Part shown: in pieces, positions 36,100 to 48,569 of the stretch
How the letters are laid out: the number at the start of each line of letters is the position of its first letter
Position numbering within the stretch: position 1 is the first letter of the stretch
NCBI RefSeq assembly: GCF_900113065.1
Contig: NZ_FOOA01000002.1
Span: 310,001-374,000 of the forward strand
Direction of reading: 5' to 3'
From: Aureimonas phyllosphaerae
GTDB taxonomy: Bacteria; Pseudomonadota; Alphaproteobacteria; Rhizobiales; Rhizobiaceae
Length of the DNA: 64,000 nt
The notes under the pieces: model-generated
The model's input: the letters and a program-made list of their open reading frames with translations, nothing else
Told to the model about the DNA's origin: nothing
Database searches by the model: none
Position numbers and translations under genes: made by a program

Positions 36100-36423
36100 T
36101 CAGAGCGTCATCGCCAGCATCACGACGTCGACCATGCTGCGTCGCTCCATGCCCCAACTGCCGAAATGACGAGCGTCCACCATGCGCCGATCGATCTCGA
36201 CAACCTGCTGGTGGCGCGTGTCTTTTCGGATCCGCTCGTAGAGCGATTGAACCGCTTCTGGAGGCCCTTCCAGGATCTGAAGCACCCGCCTGCCGTCCAA
36301 GGCGAGCATGCCGGTCACGCCGTTCCGCTCGTTTCGTTTGGACGATTGCTCGACGATGCCGTCGAGGCTTTCGTGCGACACGTCGTCGGAAAGGTTGGAT
36401 ACGTAGACTAAACGCAGAAACAT
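36100..36423 (-). CDS. Short BLUF-domain blue-light sensor
   Basis: 107-residue protein that is almost only a BLUF (sensors of blue light using FAD) domain. The photochemical residues are all present: Tyr7 in RLVYVS, Asn34 in RNGVTGML, Gln49 in LQILEG, and Trp90 and Met92 in SWGM. Short BLUF proteins signal through partner proteins because they have no output domain. The start at MFLRLVYVS is chosen because the domain begins there. It is divergent from a LOV-histidine kinase gene with 119 bases between the starts. Confidence 0.93.
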   Translation of the reverse strand: MFLRLVYVSNLSDDVSHESLDGIVEQSSKRNERNGVTGMLALDGRRVLQILEGPPEAVQSLYERIRKDTRHQQVVEIDRRMVDARHFGSWGMERRSMVDVVMLAMTL

Positions 36424-36542
36424 TCGGACCTCCGAGCCATCGGACCATTGCCATCCGACGCCGAACCACGCAAGCAATCGCTAAGACGGGCGGCTCGAAG
36501 GAGATCCTGCTCGCGGCACGGATGTAGCGGGCGCAAGCGAAC

Positions 36543-37583
36543 ATGAGAGAGCAGGAACGCCGGCGCATCGGTCGGGAGCTGGAGATCACCAGCGGTCTCA
36601 GCGCCGATCCCTTCGCATCCGCGGTTCGCGTGACGCGCATGCCGATGATCATCACCAACCCGCGCGAGGAAGACAACCCGATCGTCTTCTGCAACGACGC
36701 GTTTCTCCGCCTCACGGGCTACGACCGTGACGAGATCTTGGGGCGCAACTGTCGCTTCCTGCAGGGTCCCGCGACCAACCGGGACGATGTCGGCCGTCTG
36801 CGTGAGGCGATCGAGGCGCGTCAATCGATCGAGATCGACCTTCTGAATTATCGCAAGGACGGCACCACCTTCTGGAACGCGCTTCTCATCTCTCCGGTGT
36901 TCCAAGACGGCGAACTGGCCTACTTCTTTGCGTCCCAGTTCGATGTGACCGACCGCAAGCGCGCCGAGGAGCACCGCTTCCTTCTCAACCGCGAACTCGA
37001 TCACCGGGTGAAGAACACGCTCGCGACCGTGCAGAGCGTCGTCCTGCAGACTCTACGCGACGCCAAGGTGCCGGCGAATGTCGCGTCCGCAGTGTCCGGA
37101 CGCATTCAGGCCCTTGCTCGCAGCCACGACGTCCTGACCGCGGAAGCCTGGGCAAGCGCATTGCTCAGCGATGTCGTGAAGGGCGCCCTCGAGCCGCTTC
37201 ACGATAGCGTCGGAGGTCGCCTCACCGTAGAGGGCCCGGAGGTTCGCCTGAAGCCACGGATCGCGACCATGCTATCGCTTGCGATCCACGAAATGGCAGA
37301 AAACGCGATCAAGCACGGCAGCCTTTCGAATCAGGACGGCACGGTCGAGATCCGCTGGGCGATCGAGGACGAGCAACTCGATTTCGGCTGGTACGAACAT
37401 GACGGTCCGCCTGTATCGCGCCCGACCCGTACCGGTTACGGCATCCGGATCGTCGAGCGAGTTCTTGCGGCGGAATTCGGGGGCACCGCGACGATCGACT
37501 TCGACGCATCCGGCTTCGTGTTTCGCCTTCGTGCACCCCTACAACCCTTGGGGCGCGAAGCGACGAGTTGGACCTACCCCTGA
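36543..37583 (+). CDS. LOV-domain HWE-family sensor histidine kinase
   Basis: 346-residue soluble blue-light kinase. The LOV domain (about 28-138) has the flavin-adduct Cys70 in GRNCRFLQG. The kinase part (about 145-335) has the phospho-acceptor His154 in [11 protein letters not shown] and the HWE signature: His249 and Asn254 in [12 protein letters not shown] and Trp283-x-Glu285 in GWYEHDG. The size and layout match the monomeric kinase EL346 of Erythrobacter litoralis. No response regulator is encoded nearby. It converges with the amidohydrolase gene. Confidence 0.95.
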   Translation: MREQERRRIGRELEITSGLSADPFASAVRVTRMPMIITNPREEDNPIVFCNDAFLRLTGYDRDEILGRNCRFLQGPATNRDDVGRLREAIEARQSIEIDLLNYRKDGTTFWNALLISPVFQDGELAYFFASQFDVTDRKRAEEHRFLLNRELDHRVKNTLATVQSVVLQTLRDAKVPANVASAVSGRIQALARSHDVLTAEAWASALLSDVVKGALEPLHDSVGGRLTVEGPEVRLKPRIATMLSLAIHEMAENAIKHGSLSNQDGTVEIRWAIEDEQLDFGWYEHDGPPVSRPTRTGYGIRIVERVLAAEFGGTATIDFDASGFVFRLRAPLQPLGREATSWTYP

Positions 37584-37607
37584 CATCAGAGGGCGGCCCT
37601 TTCGGCA

Positions 37608-38753
37608 TTAGCCGAGAAGGTCCCGCACGACCCGCTCGAACACGTCCGTCCCGATCGGTATAAGTTCGTCGGGAAAATCATAGTCGGGATTGTGCAGGCG
37701 TGGGTGATCGACCCCCGCCCCAAGGAAAAACATCGCGGAACGGGCGTGATCGCCGAACCGGCCGAAATCCTCCGACGGATACATCGGCTGCCCCGGCGAG
37801 TGAGGCACGCCCTGCGCATCCAATGCCGCGCGCAGGATGCGCACTGCATCCGGGTGGTTCTCGCAGTGCCGGAAGACATCGTGGTAGCTGATATCGATCG
37901 AAAGGCCGTGCCCGGCGGCCGCCCGCTTTGCCAGCGCCTCGGCGTCGCCGCACAAGTCCGACATCCCACCGTCCCGCAGCGTGCGCAACGTCGCCCATAT
38001 CTCCGCGTGTCCGGGTGCGATGCCGAATGCCGCCTCGCCGAGGCGGGCATGCGTGACCGTCACCAGTCTGAAGGCATCATCCAACTCGCGTCCACGGCTC
38101 AGTTCCGGCAGCACTTCCAGCAAATGCGTCAGTGCCGTCCGGGGGGAAACGCCGTCCCATGGCATTGAAGCGTGCGCCGTGCGCCCCGTTAGAACGATGC
38201 GCAGGCCACGGGACGCGCAGTTGACCGGCCCGTCACGAAGAGCGACTTCGCCGAGCGGCAGCCCCGGAAGATTGTGTAGGGAGAAGGCGAAGTCCGGCCG
38301 AATGGCGGAAAAGCGGGGATCCTCGATGACGTGCGCAGCGCCCTCACCCGTTTCCTCGGCAGGCTGAAATAGGAGTATGACCCGGCCTCGCTCGGGCCGT
38401 CGCTCGGCAAGCCGTCGGGCGAAGAGGGCAAGGATGGCGCTGTGGCCATCATGGCCGCAAAGGTGCCCTACTCCGTCGCGCCGAGACCGGTGGGATCGAT
38501 CTCCAATTTCCTGGATCGGAAGCGCATCGAGTTCGGATCGCAGCAGGACGGTCGGTCCCTCGCTGCCACCTCGAAATGTCGCGGCAACGCCATTCCCGCC
38601 TAGACCGGTGAGAAGCTCGTCCGGCTCACACTGACCGAGGTATTCCGCGAGCGCCCGAGCGGTACGAACTTCGTTGTTCGAGACCTCGGGGTCCGAATGA
38701 AGGGTGCGCCGCAGCGCCACGATCTCCGACAGGTGGGGATCGTCCAGCCGCAT
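37608..38753 (-). CDS. M20 family amidohydrolase (hippurate hydrolase-like)
   Basis: 381-residue zinc/manganese amidohydrolase. Metal-site segments are LCGHDGHSA (Cys and His ligands), QPAEETGEGA (Glu pair), FSLHNLPG and PSEDFG. The dimerisation domain contains TGRTAHASMPW. Members remove acyl groups from N-acyl amino acids; the exact substrate is unknown. The start at MRLDDPHL is chosen because family alignment begins near SEIVALRRTLHSDPE. It stands alone between the LOV kinase (convergent) and hupB. Confidence 0.9.
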   Translation of the reverse strand: MRLDDPHLSEIVALRRTLHSDPEVSNNEVRTARALAEYLGQCEPDELLTGLGGNGVAATFRGGSEGPTVLLRSELDALPIQEIGDRSHRSRRDGVGHLCGHDGHSAILALFARRLAERRPERGRVILLFQPAEETGEGAAHVIEDPRFSAIRPDFAFSLHNLPGLPLGEVALRDGPVNCASRGLRIVLTGRTAHASMPWDGVSPRTALTHLLEVLPELSRGRELDDAFRLVTVTHARLGEAAFGIAPGHAEIWATLRTLRDGGMSDLCGDAEALAKRAAAGHGLSIDISYHDVFRHCENHPDAVRILRAALDAQGVPHSPGQPMYPSEDFGRFGDHARSAMFFLGAGVDHPRLHNPDYDFPDELIPIGTDVFERVVRDLLG

Positions 38754-38859
38754 AGGCAACTCGCTCGCATCGAAGGGGACCGCCGCAGCACATGGGCTGC
38801 GACCGGGAAACGAACCGAAGCGCAGGCCGCCGTCGTGTGAGCTGCCGACTTTCAGTCTC

Positions 38860-38887
38860 AAAAATGGGAGCGCCGCAGGGCGCTCCC
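38860..38887 (-). terminator. Rho-independent terminator after hupB
   Basis: On the minus strand a stem of at least nine pairs (GGGAGCGCC/GGCGCTCCC region, three-base loop) is followed by ATTTTTG. It lies 16 bases beyond the hupB stop. Confidence 0.85.
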
Positions 38888-38902
38888 AACGATATCGAAA
38901 AC

Positions 38903-39214
38903 TTACTTAGCCTTGGCGGCCTTCGCCTTCGGCGCGGCCTCGACGTTCACAGCGTCCTTCAGGCCCTTGCCCGGGGTGAACTTGGCGACGTTGCGGGCCG
39001 GAATATCGACCTCGGCGCCCGTCGACGGGTTGCGGCCCTTGGATGCCGCGCGGTGGGAAACGGAGAACGTGCCGAAGCCGACGAGGCGCACGTCGTCGCC
39101 CTTGGCCATGGCGTCCTGCAGCGCGTCGAAGACGGCATCGACGGCAGTGGTGGCATCCTGCTTCGAAAGCTTGGACTTGTCCGCCACCGCGGCGACGAGT
39201 TCGTTCTTGTTCAT
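38903..39214 (-). CDS. hupB: DNA-binding protein HU
   Basis: 103-residue histone-like protein that bends and packages DNA as a dimer. The full HU/IHF fold is seen: MNKNELVAAVADKSKLSKQDA, VRLVGFGTFSVSHRAASKGRNPSTG with the DNA-binding arm, and AKFTPGKGLKDAVN. It has a short Lys/Ala-rich tail (EAAPKAKAAKAK) beyond the usual 90-residue core, common in alphaproteobacteria. It follows lon on the same strand, with a terminator between them, so it has its own promoter within 39215-39330. Confidence 0.96.
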   Translation of the reverse strand: MNKNELVAAVADKSKLSKQDATTAVDAVFDALQDAMAKGDDVRLVGFGTFSVSHRAASKGRNPSTGAEVDIPARNVAKFTPGKGLKDAVNVEAAPKAKAAKAK

Positions 39215-39330
39215 ACACAGTCTCCAGCGTTGAATTAGTCGCACCGACTCGGTGAGGTACACTGCGGAAAAGATGGTCGGCCTTCAAGGTCGAGATGGTC
39301 CCAAACCCACCAAAACAAGGGCCCCGAACG

Positions 39331-39357
39331 AAAAATGCCGCCCGGAGGGCGGCATTC
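39331..39357 (-). terminator. Rho-independent terminator after lon
   Basis: On the minus strand ATGCCGCCC/GGGCGGCAT forms a nine-pair stem with a three-base loop, followed by TTTTTCG. It is 28 bases past the lon stop. Confidence 0.88.
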
Positions 39358-39384
39358 TGAGCGTTTTTGACCGTGCCGGAGACC

Positions 39385-41808
<2,424 letters not shown>

Positions 41809-41989
41809 GCTTGTCCTTTCTGCGGCATGAGCCGCCGGAGGCCCTTTCGGATCGGCCCAATTGGCGCCGGATCGAAAGGCCTTTTCGCAACTGCAATGTG
41901 GTCGCCGTTCTCGCTCCGTTCAACCCGTGGCACCCGGCCGCAGGCTCTTCGATGGTGAACGGTGCGGTCGGCGAACCGCCTCTTACAAA

Positions 41990-42022
41990 AGTTAAGCCCG
42001 CCCCGGCGCTCCGGAGCGGGCT
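41990..42022 (-). terminator. Rho-independent terminator after clpX
   Basis: On the minus strand AGCCCGCTCCGG pairs with CCGGGGCGGGCT with one mismatch, followed by TAACTTTTG. It sits 34 bases past the clpX stop. Confidence 0.7.
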
Positions 42023-42055
42023 CGATAAGCTCAGATGATCCGGCTGGAACGTGCG

Positions 42056-43324
42056 TCAGGCACTCGCGGTCTCTTTCTCGTCCTTGCGGTCCGAGTAGAT
42101 GTAGAGCGGCCGCGCGTTCCCATCGATGACCTCTTCCGAGATTACGACTTCCTGCACGCCTTCCAGCGTCGGCAGATCGAACATCGTGTCGAGCAGCATC
42201 GACTCCATGATGGAACGGAGGCCGCGGGCGCCGGTCTTGCGCTCGATCGCCTTGCGAGCGATCGCCTTCAGCGCGTCGTCGTGGAACGAGAGCTCGACGT
42301 TCTCCATCTCGAACAGGCGCTGGTACTGCTTCACCAGCGCGTTCTTCGGCTCGACCAGGATCTGCACGAGCGCCGGCTCGTCGAGGTCCTCGAGCGTCGC
42401 CAGAACCGGCAGACGGCCGACGAACTCGGGGATGAGCCCGAACTTCAGAAGATCCTCGGGCTCGACCTTCCGGAAGAGCTCGCCCGTGCGGCGATCCTCG
42501 GGGCTCTCGACATTGGCGCCGAAGCCGATCGAGGTCTTGCGGCCGCGATCCGAGATGATGCGGTCGAGGCCGGCGAAGGCGCCGCCGCAGATGAACAGGA
42601 TGTTGGCCGTATCCACCTGCAGGAACTCCTGCTGCGGATGCTTGCGGCCGCCCTGCGGAGGCACGGACGCGACCGTCCCTTCCATGATCTTCAGAAGCGC
42701 CTGCTGCACGCCCTCGCCCGACACGTCACGCGTGATCGACGGGTTGTCGGACTTGCGGCTGATCTTGTCGATCTCGTCGATGTAGACGATGCCGCGCTGC
42801 GCGCGCTCGACGTTGTAGTCCGCCGACTGCAGGAGCTTGAGGATAATGTTCTCGACGTCCTCGCCGACGTAACCGGCCTCGGTCAGCGTCGTCGCGTCCG
42901 ACATGGTGAAGGGCACGTCGAGGATGCGGGCGAGCGTCTGGGCGAGCAGCGTCTTGCCGCAGCCGGTGGGGCCGATCAGCAGGATGTTGGACTTCGCCAG
43001 TTCCACGTCGTTGTTCTTCGACGCGTGCGCGAGGCGCTTGTAGTGGTTGTGGACCGCGACCGACAGAACCTTCTTGGCGAAGGACTGGCCAATGACGTAG
43101 TCGTCGAGGACCTTGATGATCTCCTGCGGAGTCGGAACGCCCTCGCGGGACTTCACCATGGAGGACTTGTTCTCCTCCCGGATGATGTCCATGCAGAGCT
43201 CGACGCACTCGTCGCAGATGAAGACCGTCGGCCCGGCGATCAGCTTGCGGACTTCGTGTTGGCTCTTTCCGCAGAAAGAGCAGTAGAGCGTGTTCTTGCT
43301 GTCGCCGCCGCTCACTTTGCTCAT
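42056..43324 (-). CDS. clpX: ATP-dependent Clp protease ATP-binding subunit ClpX
   Basis: 422-residue AAA+ unfoldase that feeds substrates to ClpP. The N-terminal C4 zinc-binding domain ([15 protein letters not shown]...[10 protein letters not shown]) is followed by Walker [12 protein letters not shown], Walker [11 protein letters not shown], and the pore-loop and sensor regions. The ClpP-contacting loop is in [12 protein letters not shown] (IGF-type region). GGAAG lies before the ATG. clpP is 242 bases upstream on the same strand, so the two may have separate promoters. Confidence 0.98.
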   Translation of the reverse strand: MSKVSGGDSKNTLYCSFCGKSQHEVRKLIAGPTVFICDECVELCMDIIREENKSSMVKSREGVPTPQEIIKVLDDYVIGQSFAKKVLSVAVHNHYKRLAHASKNNDVELAKSNILLIGPTGCGKTLLAQTLARILDVPFTMSDATTLTEAGYVGEDVENIILKLLQSADYNVERAQRGIVYIDEIDKISRKSDNPSITRDVSGEGVQQALLKIMEGTVASVPPQGGRKHPQQEFLQVDTANILFICGGAFAGLDRIISDRGRKTSIGFGANVESPEDRRTGELFRKVEPEDLLKFGLIPEFVGRLPVLATLEDLDEPALVQILVEPKNALVKQYQRLFEMENVELSFHDDALKAIARKAIERKTGARGLRSIMESMLLDTMFDLPTLEGVQEVVISEEVIDGNARPLYIYSDRKDEKETASA

Positions 43325-43503
43325 CGTTCTTCCTTCCGTTCCGTACCTCGGACGTGGAGGTCCGGAGATAGGTCGAGTGACCCGTGACTCATCCTATGCT
43401 GCACCGCGAACAAAGCAACCGCCCGCCGCGGACGCGGTTCCGGCCTCGGGCCCTCTCGCATCCGTGACAGTCTAGCGACGCTATCCTTGATCGACGCTTA
43501 AGA

Positions 43504-43533
43504 GAGGCGAGCCTGAAAGGCTAAGCCCGCCTC
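43504..43533 (-). terminator. Possible terminator after clpP
   Basis: GAGGCG/CGCCTC with an inner AGCC/GGCT stem and a five-base bulge forms on the minus strand 34 bases past the clpP stop. The following TCTTAA is a weak T tract, so transcription may partly read into clpX. Confidence 0.4.
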
Positions 43534-43566
43534 GTGGCGACTTCAAGGACGGTTGCGCGTCTCACG

Positions 43567-44199
43567 TCAGGACGAGATGGCCGCCTCGACCGCCTCGCGG
43601 GTCGAGTGAACCTTGTCGATCAGACCGAAATCCTTGGCCTCGTCCGCCGTCATGAAATGGTCACGGTCCAGCGTGCGTTCAATGGTCTCGTAATCCTGGC
43701 CCGTGTGCTGGACGTAGACCTCGTTGAGCCGGCGCTTCAGCTTGATGATATCGAGCGCGTGACGCTCGATGTCCGACGCCTGACCGGAGAAGCCGCCCGA
43801 CGGCTGGTGGACCATGATTCGGGCGTTCGGCGTCGCGAAGCGCATGTCCTTGTGACCGGCGCAGAGAAGCAGCGAGCCCATCGACGCGGCCTGGCCGATG
43901 CAGAGCGTCGAGACGGCCGGCTTGATGAACTGCATGGTGTCGTAGATCGCCATGCCCGACGTCACCACGCCGCCCGGCGAGTTGATGTAGAGAGCGATCT
44001 CCTTCTTCGGGTTCTCGGCCTCGAGGAACAGCAACTGGGCGCAGACGAGCGTCGCCATGCCGTCCTCGATCGGGCCCGTGATGAAGATCACGCGCTCCTT
44101 AAGGAGACGGGAAAAGATGTCATAGGCCCGCTCGCCCCGGTTCGTCTGCTCGACGACCATCGGAACAAGGTTCATCATGGTCTCGACGGGATGCTTCAT
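43567..44199 (-). CDS. clpP: ATP-dependent Clp protease proteolytic subunit
   Basis: 210-residue serine protease forming a tetradecamer with ClpX. The catalytic Ser is in [11 protein letters not shown], His in MVHQPSGG, and the Asp follows in the C-terminal third. [20 protein letters not shown] is the conserved substrate-binding strand and hinge. The initial residues [24 protein letters not shown] include a short propeptide; an ATG eight residues in is an alternative start. It is the first gene of the clpP-clpX-lon-hupB block. Confidence 0.98.
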   Translation of the reverse strand: MKHPVETMMNLVPMVVEQTNRGERAYDIFSRLLKERVIFITGPIEDGMATLVCAQLLFLEAENPKKEIALYINSPGGVVTSGMAIYDTMQFIKPAVSTLCIGQAASMGSLLLCAGHKDMRFATPNARIMVHQPSGGFSGQASDIERHALDIIKLKRRLNEVYVQHTGQDYETIERTLDRDHFMTADEAKDFGLIDKVHSTREAVEAAISS

Positions 44200-44338
44200 G
44201 GTGGTCTCTCGTGAAGGGGCTGGCCGACGCCGTGTCGGTCGAATCAGGCTCGGTATTCCGCTTGCCTAGATAGGGCGCGCGGGGCGGCCTGCGCAAGAAG
44301 GCGCCCCGAACCCCGGCAGCCCCGCGCGAGCCCTGCCC

Positions 44339-46759
44339 TCAGCGGGACGGATCTCCGTCGTCGTCGTGGTCTTCCTTCGGGTCCGGCGGGATGATGGTAC
44401 CATCGAAGTTTCTCGTGACGGTCTTCAGCTTGGACGGATCGGTCGGCGTCGCAGACGCCGCCGCAGGATCGTCAATCGGCGGCACGCCGCCGGCCGGCTC
44501 GACCGCAGTCACCCCCGCGAGGCGCAAGGGCGGCGCCTCGTGCGATTTCGTCTCACCGAACCAGACGGTCGTCTGCGGGAACGGAATCTCGATCCCGCGC
44601 TCGTCCATCAGTTCCTTGATGACTTCCCGGTAAAGCCGACCGATCCCCCACTGCTTGCCCGGCAGGGTCCTGACGCGGCCGCGAACCACGACGGCGTTGT
44701 CGCCGAGCGTTTCCACGCCGAGCATCTCGAAGTCGGCGATGATGCTGGTCCCTTCCGGCGACTGCCGTACGCGATCGAAGGCGTCCAGCATCACCGTCTT
44801 CACCTCGTCCACCTTCTCCCGGTAGGCGACGGAGACGTCGGCGACGAAGTTCGAGAAGTCCTTCGTCATGTTGGCGACCTGATCGACCGACGAGAAGGGA
44901 ATGAGATGGTAGGTGCCATCGAGGGATCGGAGGCTGACCGAGCGGATCGTCAGCTTCTCGACGACACCGGACACGGAACCGAGTTGGACGACATCGCCCT
45001 CGTTCAGTGCATTCTCGATCTGGATGAAAGCGCCGGTGATGATGTCCTGAACGAGCTTCTGCGCACCGAAACCGACCGCGAGGCCGACGACGCCGGCACC
45101 TGCGAGGAGCGGCGCGATGTTGATGCCGATCTGCGAGAGCACCAGCATCATGACGATCAACGCCAGCGCGATCGTCAGCGCGTTTCGGAACAGCGACAGG
45201 AGAGTGCGCTCCCGCGCCGTCGGCACCGAACCGAAGTTCGGATTGAGGCGGTATTCGACCCACGATGAAAAGACGAGGTGGATACCGAAGCCGACGGTCA
45301 GGATCACCAAGGCTCCGACCAACGCGCTCATCATCCGACGACCAACGTCACTGGAAGCGAATGTTTCCAGATCGATGATCGACCAGGCATGCAGAATGAC
45401 CGCGATCACCGCCGCGATCACGATGATCCGGAGAATCAGGAGGAGTTTTGGGATGAAGCCGTTGATACGGCGTTCCAGAAGCGGAAAGCGCTCGCTTGTC
45501 CCAGCCGAGACGCGGATGCCTCGCGCGATGATTTTCGTCAGGATGGATACGACCAGTCCACCGATCGCCATCGCCGCGATCGACATCAGCGAAGCCGCGA
45601 GCATGAACTGGAAGCCGTTGCGCGGGCTGCTGATCCAAAGGGCAAAGAGCGCGCTGATGAAGCACGCCGCCAGAAGCCACCAGAGCTGTCCGAGAAGGTG
45701 ATGAACCCGCGCCTGCGGATTTCGGGCGCCTTCCCGATAGGCGCGCTGCAACCGCTTCTTCACCCGCTCCCGGTTCGCCAGAACCAGCCAGAGCGTAAAC
45801 AGATACGCGACCGTGACTACGAGGAAGCGGACGGCGTTGCCGGCGGCGATGCTGGAGATCGACTGGACCACCGGCGCAACGAACAGGAAGATGTAGCCGA
45901 GAAGCGTGATCACCAGCGCCAATCGCCGATACCAGTATCGCGCCTGACCATCGCTGAAGGGCGTCAGACGGAGCGGCGGATTGAAAGGCGCGACGAAGGC
46001 CGCGAGACCAACCTTGACGAGTTCGGTCAGAGCGAATGCGTTCAGGAACAGAGCTTCGTTGATGTCGGGCGGACCACCAGACAGCACCAGCGACGTGGCA
46101 TGGCCGGCCGCGACGGCGATGATGACCGTGAGCGCGTCGGCCAGCATGGCGACGGCGGCAAGAAACAATCGCAACACGGGCGCCTTGGGCTTCGCCCTTG
46201 TGCCGAGCCATTCGACAAGCCGGCGTCGCGGCCATGACACGACGGCGAGCGCGAGCAGCGTCGCAATCGCGATCGTCGACACCGGGAGGATCGCCTGCCA
46301 GACCCGAGGCAGGTTGATGGCCTGCGCACCCGACAGGAAGGTGCCCGCCTGAGCGATCAGACCTGCGATCTCTGTCGTACCGTCCTGGAGAGCCGCGACG
46401 GCCGATCGGGTGTAGGACGCGAGATGAGCCGGCACGGACTGGGCGAGATCGCCGTCGCCGGAGAGAACCGGGGTCTCGGAAGCGGCCGACTTCTCCGGCG
46501 CCTGATAGGCACTCGCCTTCAGCGTCTCGATCAGCCGGTTGCGTGTCGCCTCCGTCTCAAGGATGCGGATAAGGTCGTCGATCCCCTCCCGCTGGTCGGC
46601 GCTGACGGTTCCTTCGCCACTCTGGGAGCCGGAGGATGATGAAGGAAGCGAAGGAAGCAGGGTCGATGTCTGCGCCATGATCGGCTGCGACGCGATCATT
46701 GAGGCGAGCAAGAAGCAAAGCGCGAGAAGCAGCGCTCGAGCACCGGTGTGTCGGATCAT
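44339..46759 (-). CDS. Large MscS-family mechanosensitive channel
   Basis: 806-residue inner-membrane channel. A signal-like helix (LLLALCFLLASMIASQPIMAQ) is followed by a Ser-rich and alpha-helical periplasmic region to about residue 150. About ten hydrophobic helices come next. The MscS pore and beta domain are at about 575-700 (AGAGVVGLAVGFGAQKLVQD, with GDVVQLGSVSGVVEKL). The cytoplasmic vestibule follows, and the tail is acidic and Pro-rich. Large MscS homologues release solutes during osmotic down-shock. The ATG at 46759 starts just before the signal helix. It lies downstream of tig, which has a terminator between. Confidence 0.9.
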   Translation of the reverse strand: MIRHTGARALLLALCFLLASMIASQPIMAQTSTLLPSLPSSSSGSQSGEGTVSADQREGIDDLIRILETEATRNRLIETLKASAYQAPEKSAASETPVLSGDGDLAQSVPAHLASYTRSAVAALQDGTTEIAGLIAQAGTFLSGAQAINLPRVWQAILPVSTIAIATLLALAVVSWPRRRLVEWLGTRAKPKAPVLRLFLAAVAMLADALTVIIAVAAGHATSLVLSGGPPDINEALFLNAFALTELVKVGLAAFVAPFNPPLRLTPFSDGQARYWYRRLALVITLLGYIFLFVAPVVQSISSIAAGNAVRFLVVTVAYLFTLWLVLANRERVKKRLQRAYREGARNPQARVHHLLGQLWWLLAACFISALFALWISSPRNGFQFMLAASLMSIAAMAIGGLVVSILTKIIARGIRVSAGTSERFPLLERRINGFIPKLLLILRIIVIAAVIAVILHAWSIIDLETFASSDVGRRMMSALVGALVILTVGFGIHLVFSSWVEYRLNPNFGSVPTARERTLLSLFRNALTIALALIVMMLVLSQIGINIAPLLAGAGVVGLAVGFGAQKLVQDIITGAFIQIENALNEGDVVQLGSVSGVVEKLTIRSVSLRSLDGTYHLIPFSSVDQVANMTKDFSNFVADVSVAYREKVDEVKTVMLDAFDRVRQSPEGTSIIADFEMLGVETLGDNAVVVRGRVRTLPGKQWGIGRLYREVIKELMDERGIEIPFPQTTVWFGETKSHEAPPLRLAGVTAVEPAGGVPPIDDPAAASATPTDPSKLKTVTRNFDGTIIPPDPKEDHDDDGDPSR

Positions 46760-46895
46760 GGAGCTCCGGTCCGTGGCGGGCATGGGTCTTCGCCGGAGCG
46801 GCTCAAAATCGGGCGCCCGGGGGGTTCGCCACCCGAACTAGAGTCCGGATGCGACCATGCCATGGCGATGGTGGTATTCTCCTCGCAGGCGCAAA

Positions 46896-46923
46896 CAAAA
46901 AAGGCCGCCCCGATGGGCGGCCT
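46896..46923 (-). terminator. Rho-independent terminator after tig
   Basis: On the minus strand AGGCCGCCC and GGGCGGCCT form a nine-pair stem with a four-base loop, followed by TTTTTTG. It is 22 bases past the tig stop. Confidence 0.9.
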
Positions 46924-46944
46924 CCAATGCGACGCTACTCGAAA

Positions 46945-48303
46945 TCAGGCGGCCGAGGACAGCTCGTCCTCGTCGTCCTTCATGAGTTCGTCCTTGCTCA
47001 CGGTCTTGTCGGTGACGGCGACCGTCGACAGGAGGTGATCGACGACCTTCTCTTCGTAGATCGGGGCGCGCAGGCTCTGGATCGCTTCCGGCGTCTTGCG
47101 GAAGTAGTCGTAGACCTGCTGCTCCTGGCCTGGGTACTGACGGACCTGGTCGATCACCGCGCGCTGCAGTTCCTCATCCGACACCGTCACGCCGGCCTTC
47201 TCGCCGATCTCCGAGAGGACGAGACCGAGACGAACGCGACGCTCGGCGAGCTTGCGGTACTCAGCCCGCGCCTTCTCCTCGGTCGTGTCCTCGTCCTCGA
47301 AGCTCTTGCCACTCTGCTCGAGCTCGCGCGACACCTGATTCCAGATGTTGTTGAACTCGGCTTCGACGAGCTTCTCCGGCAGCTCGAACGAGTATTCGGC
47401 ATCGAGCTGGTCGAGGAGCTGACGCTTCACCTTCTGGCGCGTCGCCTGGCCGAACTGGCTCTCGATCTGGCCGCGAACGATCTCGCGCAGGCGAGCAATC
47501 GACTCAAGGCCGAGCTTCTTGGCGAGCTCGTCGTCGAGTTCCATCGCGTCGGGCGCCGCAACGGCCTTCACGGTCACCGCGAACTCGGCGTCCTTGCCGG
47601 CGAGATGAGCGGCACCGTAGTCCTCGGGGAACTTGACGTTGACGGTCTTCTCGTCGCCGGCCTTCACGCCGACCAGCTGATCCTCGAAGCCCGGGATGAA
47701 CTGGCCCGAGCCGAGCACGAGGTTGGAGTCCTCGGCCGATCCGCCCTGGAACGCCTCGCCGTCGACCTTGCCGACGAAATCCATCGTGACGCGGTCGCCG
47801 TTCTCGGCAGCGCCGTCCTTCGGCTGGTAGGTGCGGGCGCTCTCGGCGATGCGCTTGACCTGGTCCTCGACCTCGTCGTCGCCGATCTCGACGACCGGAC
47901 GCTCGATCTTGATGCCGTCCGTCTCCTTCAGGTCGAAGGACGGGAGGGTCTCGTAGGCGACGGTGAAGCGGAAGTCGCTCTCGCCGCGCAGCACTTTTTC
48001 GGCCTCGCCCTCGTCCTCGGTCATCTGGATCTCGGGCTGCATCGCCGAGCGCTCGTTGCGCTCCGCAATCACCGAGCGCGGCGTCTCGTTGATGATCTGG
48101 TTGACGATCTCGGCCATGACCGAGCGGCCATACGACTTGCGCATGTGGCTCATCGGCACCTTGCCGGGGCGGAAGCCCTTGAGCTTGACCTGATCCTTGA
48201 TCTCGTAGAGGCGAGTCTGCAGACGCGCTTCCAGATCGGACGCCGGCACGACGATCTCGATCTCGCGCTTCAGGCCTTCGGCCTTGGTTTCCCTAACCTG
48301 CAT
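46945..48303 (-). CDS. tig: Trigger factor (ribosome-bound chaperone and peptidyl-prolyl isomerase)
   Basis: 452-residue chaperone at the ribosome exit tunnel. The N-terminal ribosome-binding domain has the signature in the [17 protein letters not shown] segment (equivalent to GFRxGKxP). An FKBP-type PPIase domain follows ([22 protein letters not shown]...[11 protein letters not shown]), then the long helical C-terminal arms. The start at [10 protein letters not shown] has GAAGGG upstream. A good promoter lies at 48458-48486. In related genomes tig is found near tRNA-Leu, as here. Confidence 0.97.
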   Translation of the reverse strand: MQVRETKAEGLKREIEIVVPASDLEARLQTRLYEIKDQVKLKGFRPGKVPMSHMRKSYGRSVMAEIVNQIINETPRSVIAERNERSAMQPEIQMTEDEGEAEKVLRGESDFRFTVAYETLPSFDLKETDGIKIERPVVEIGDDEVEDQVKRIAESARTYQPKDGAAENGDRVTMDFVGKVDGEAFQGGSAEDSNLVLGSGQFIPGFEDQLVGVKAGDEKTVNVKFPEDYGAAHLAGKDAEFAVTVKAVAAPDAMELDDELAKKLGLESIARLREIVRGQIESQFGQATRQKVKRQLLDQLDAEYSFELPEKLVEAEFNNIWNQVSRELEQSGKSFEDEDTTEEKARAEYRKLAERRVRLGLVLSEIGEKAGVTVSDEELQRAVIDQVRQYPGQEQQVYDYFRKTPEAIQSLRAPIYEEKVVDHLLSTVAVTDKTVSKDELMKDDEDELSSAA

Positions 48304-48457
48304 CGTCAACCCTTCATGGTCTCGACCGGCGGCCCTTGAGACCCGCCGCCGATCCTGATTGAATCTCGTTGTTGCCGAGCAGGCGCGGGCCGGAAGAACC
48401 GGACCTGAACGCCGCGGGCTGTCGGAACGCAACACCCGCCACCCGGCCATCCCGGCC

Positions 48458-48486
48458 TTTTAGTTGAGCACCCTTAGGGGATCAAG
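48458..48486 (-). promoter_or_regulatory. Sigma-70-type promoter for tig
   Basis: On the minus strand CTTGAT (48486-48481) and CTAAAA (48463-48458) are separated by exactly 17 bases. This lies about 155 bases before the tig start codon, leaving a long leader. Confidence 0.55.
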
Positions 48487-48569
48487 AGGCATGGGCGAAT
48501 GGGTCGAAGCATAACAGGCCCCTAACGGACCTACTACAAACGGCTGCGGCGCGCTCAGACAATCGCAAT

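Noticed and set aside
41809-41960. A heat-shock (sigma-32) promoter before lon.
   Set aside because: A GTTGAA...CACATT pair with about 17-base spacing is visible, but both halves are poor and the spacing is off.
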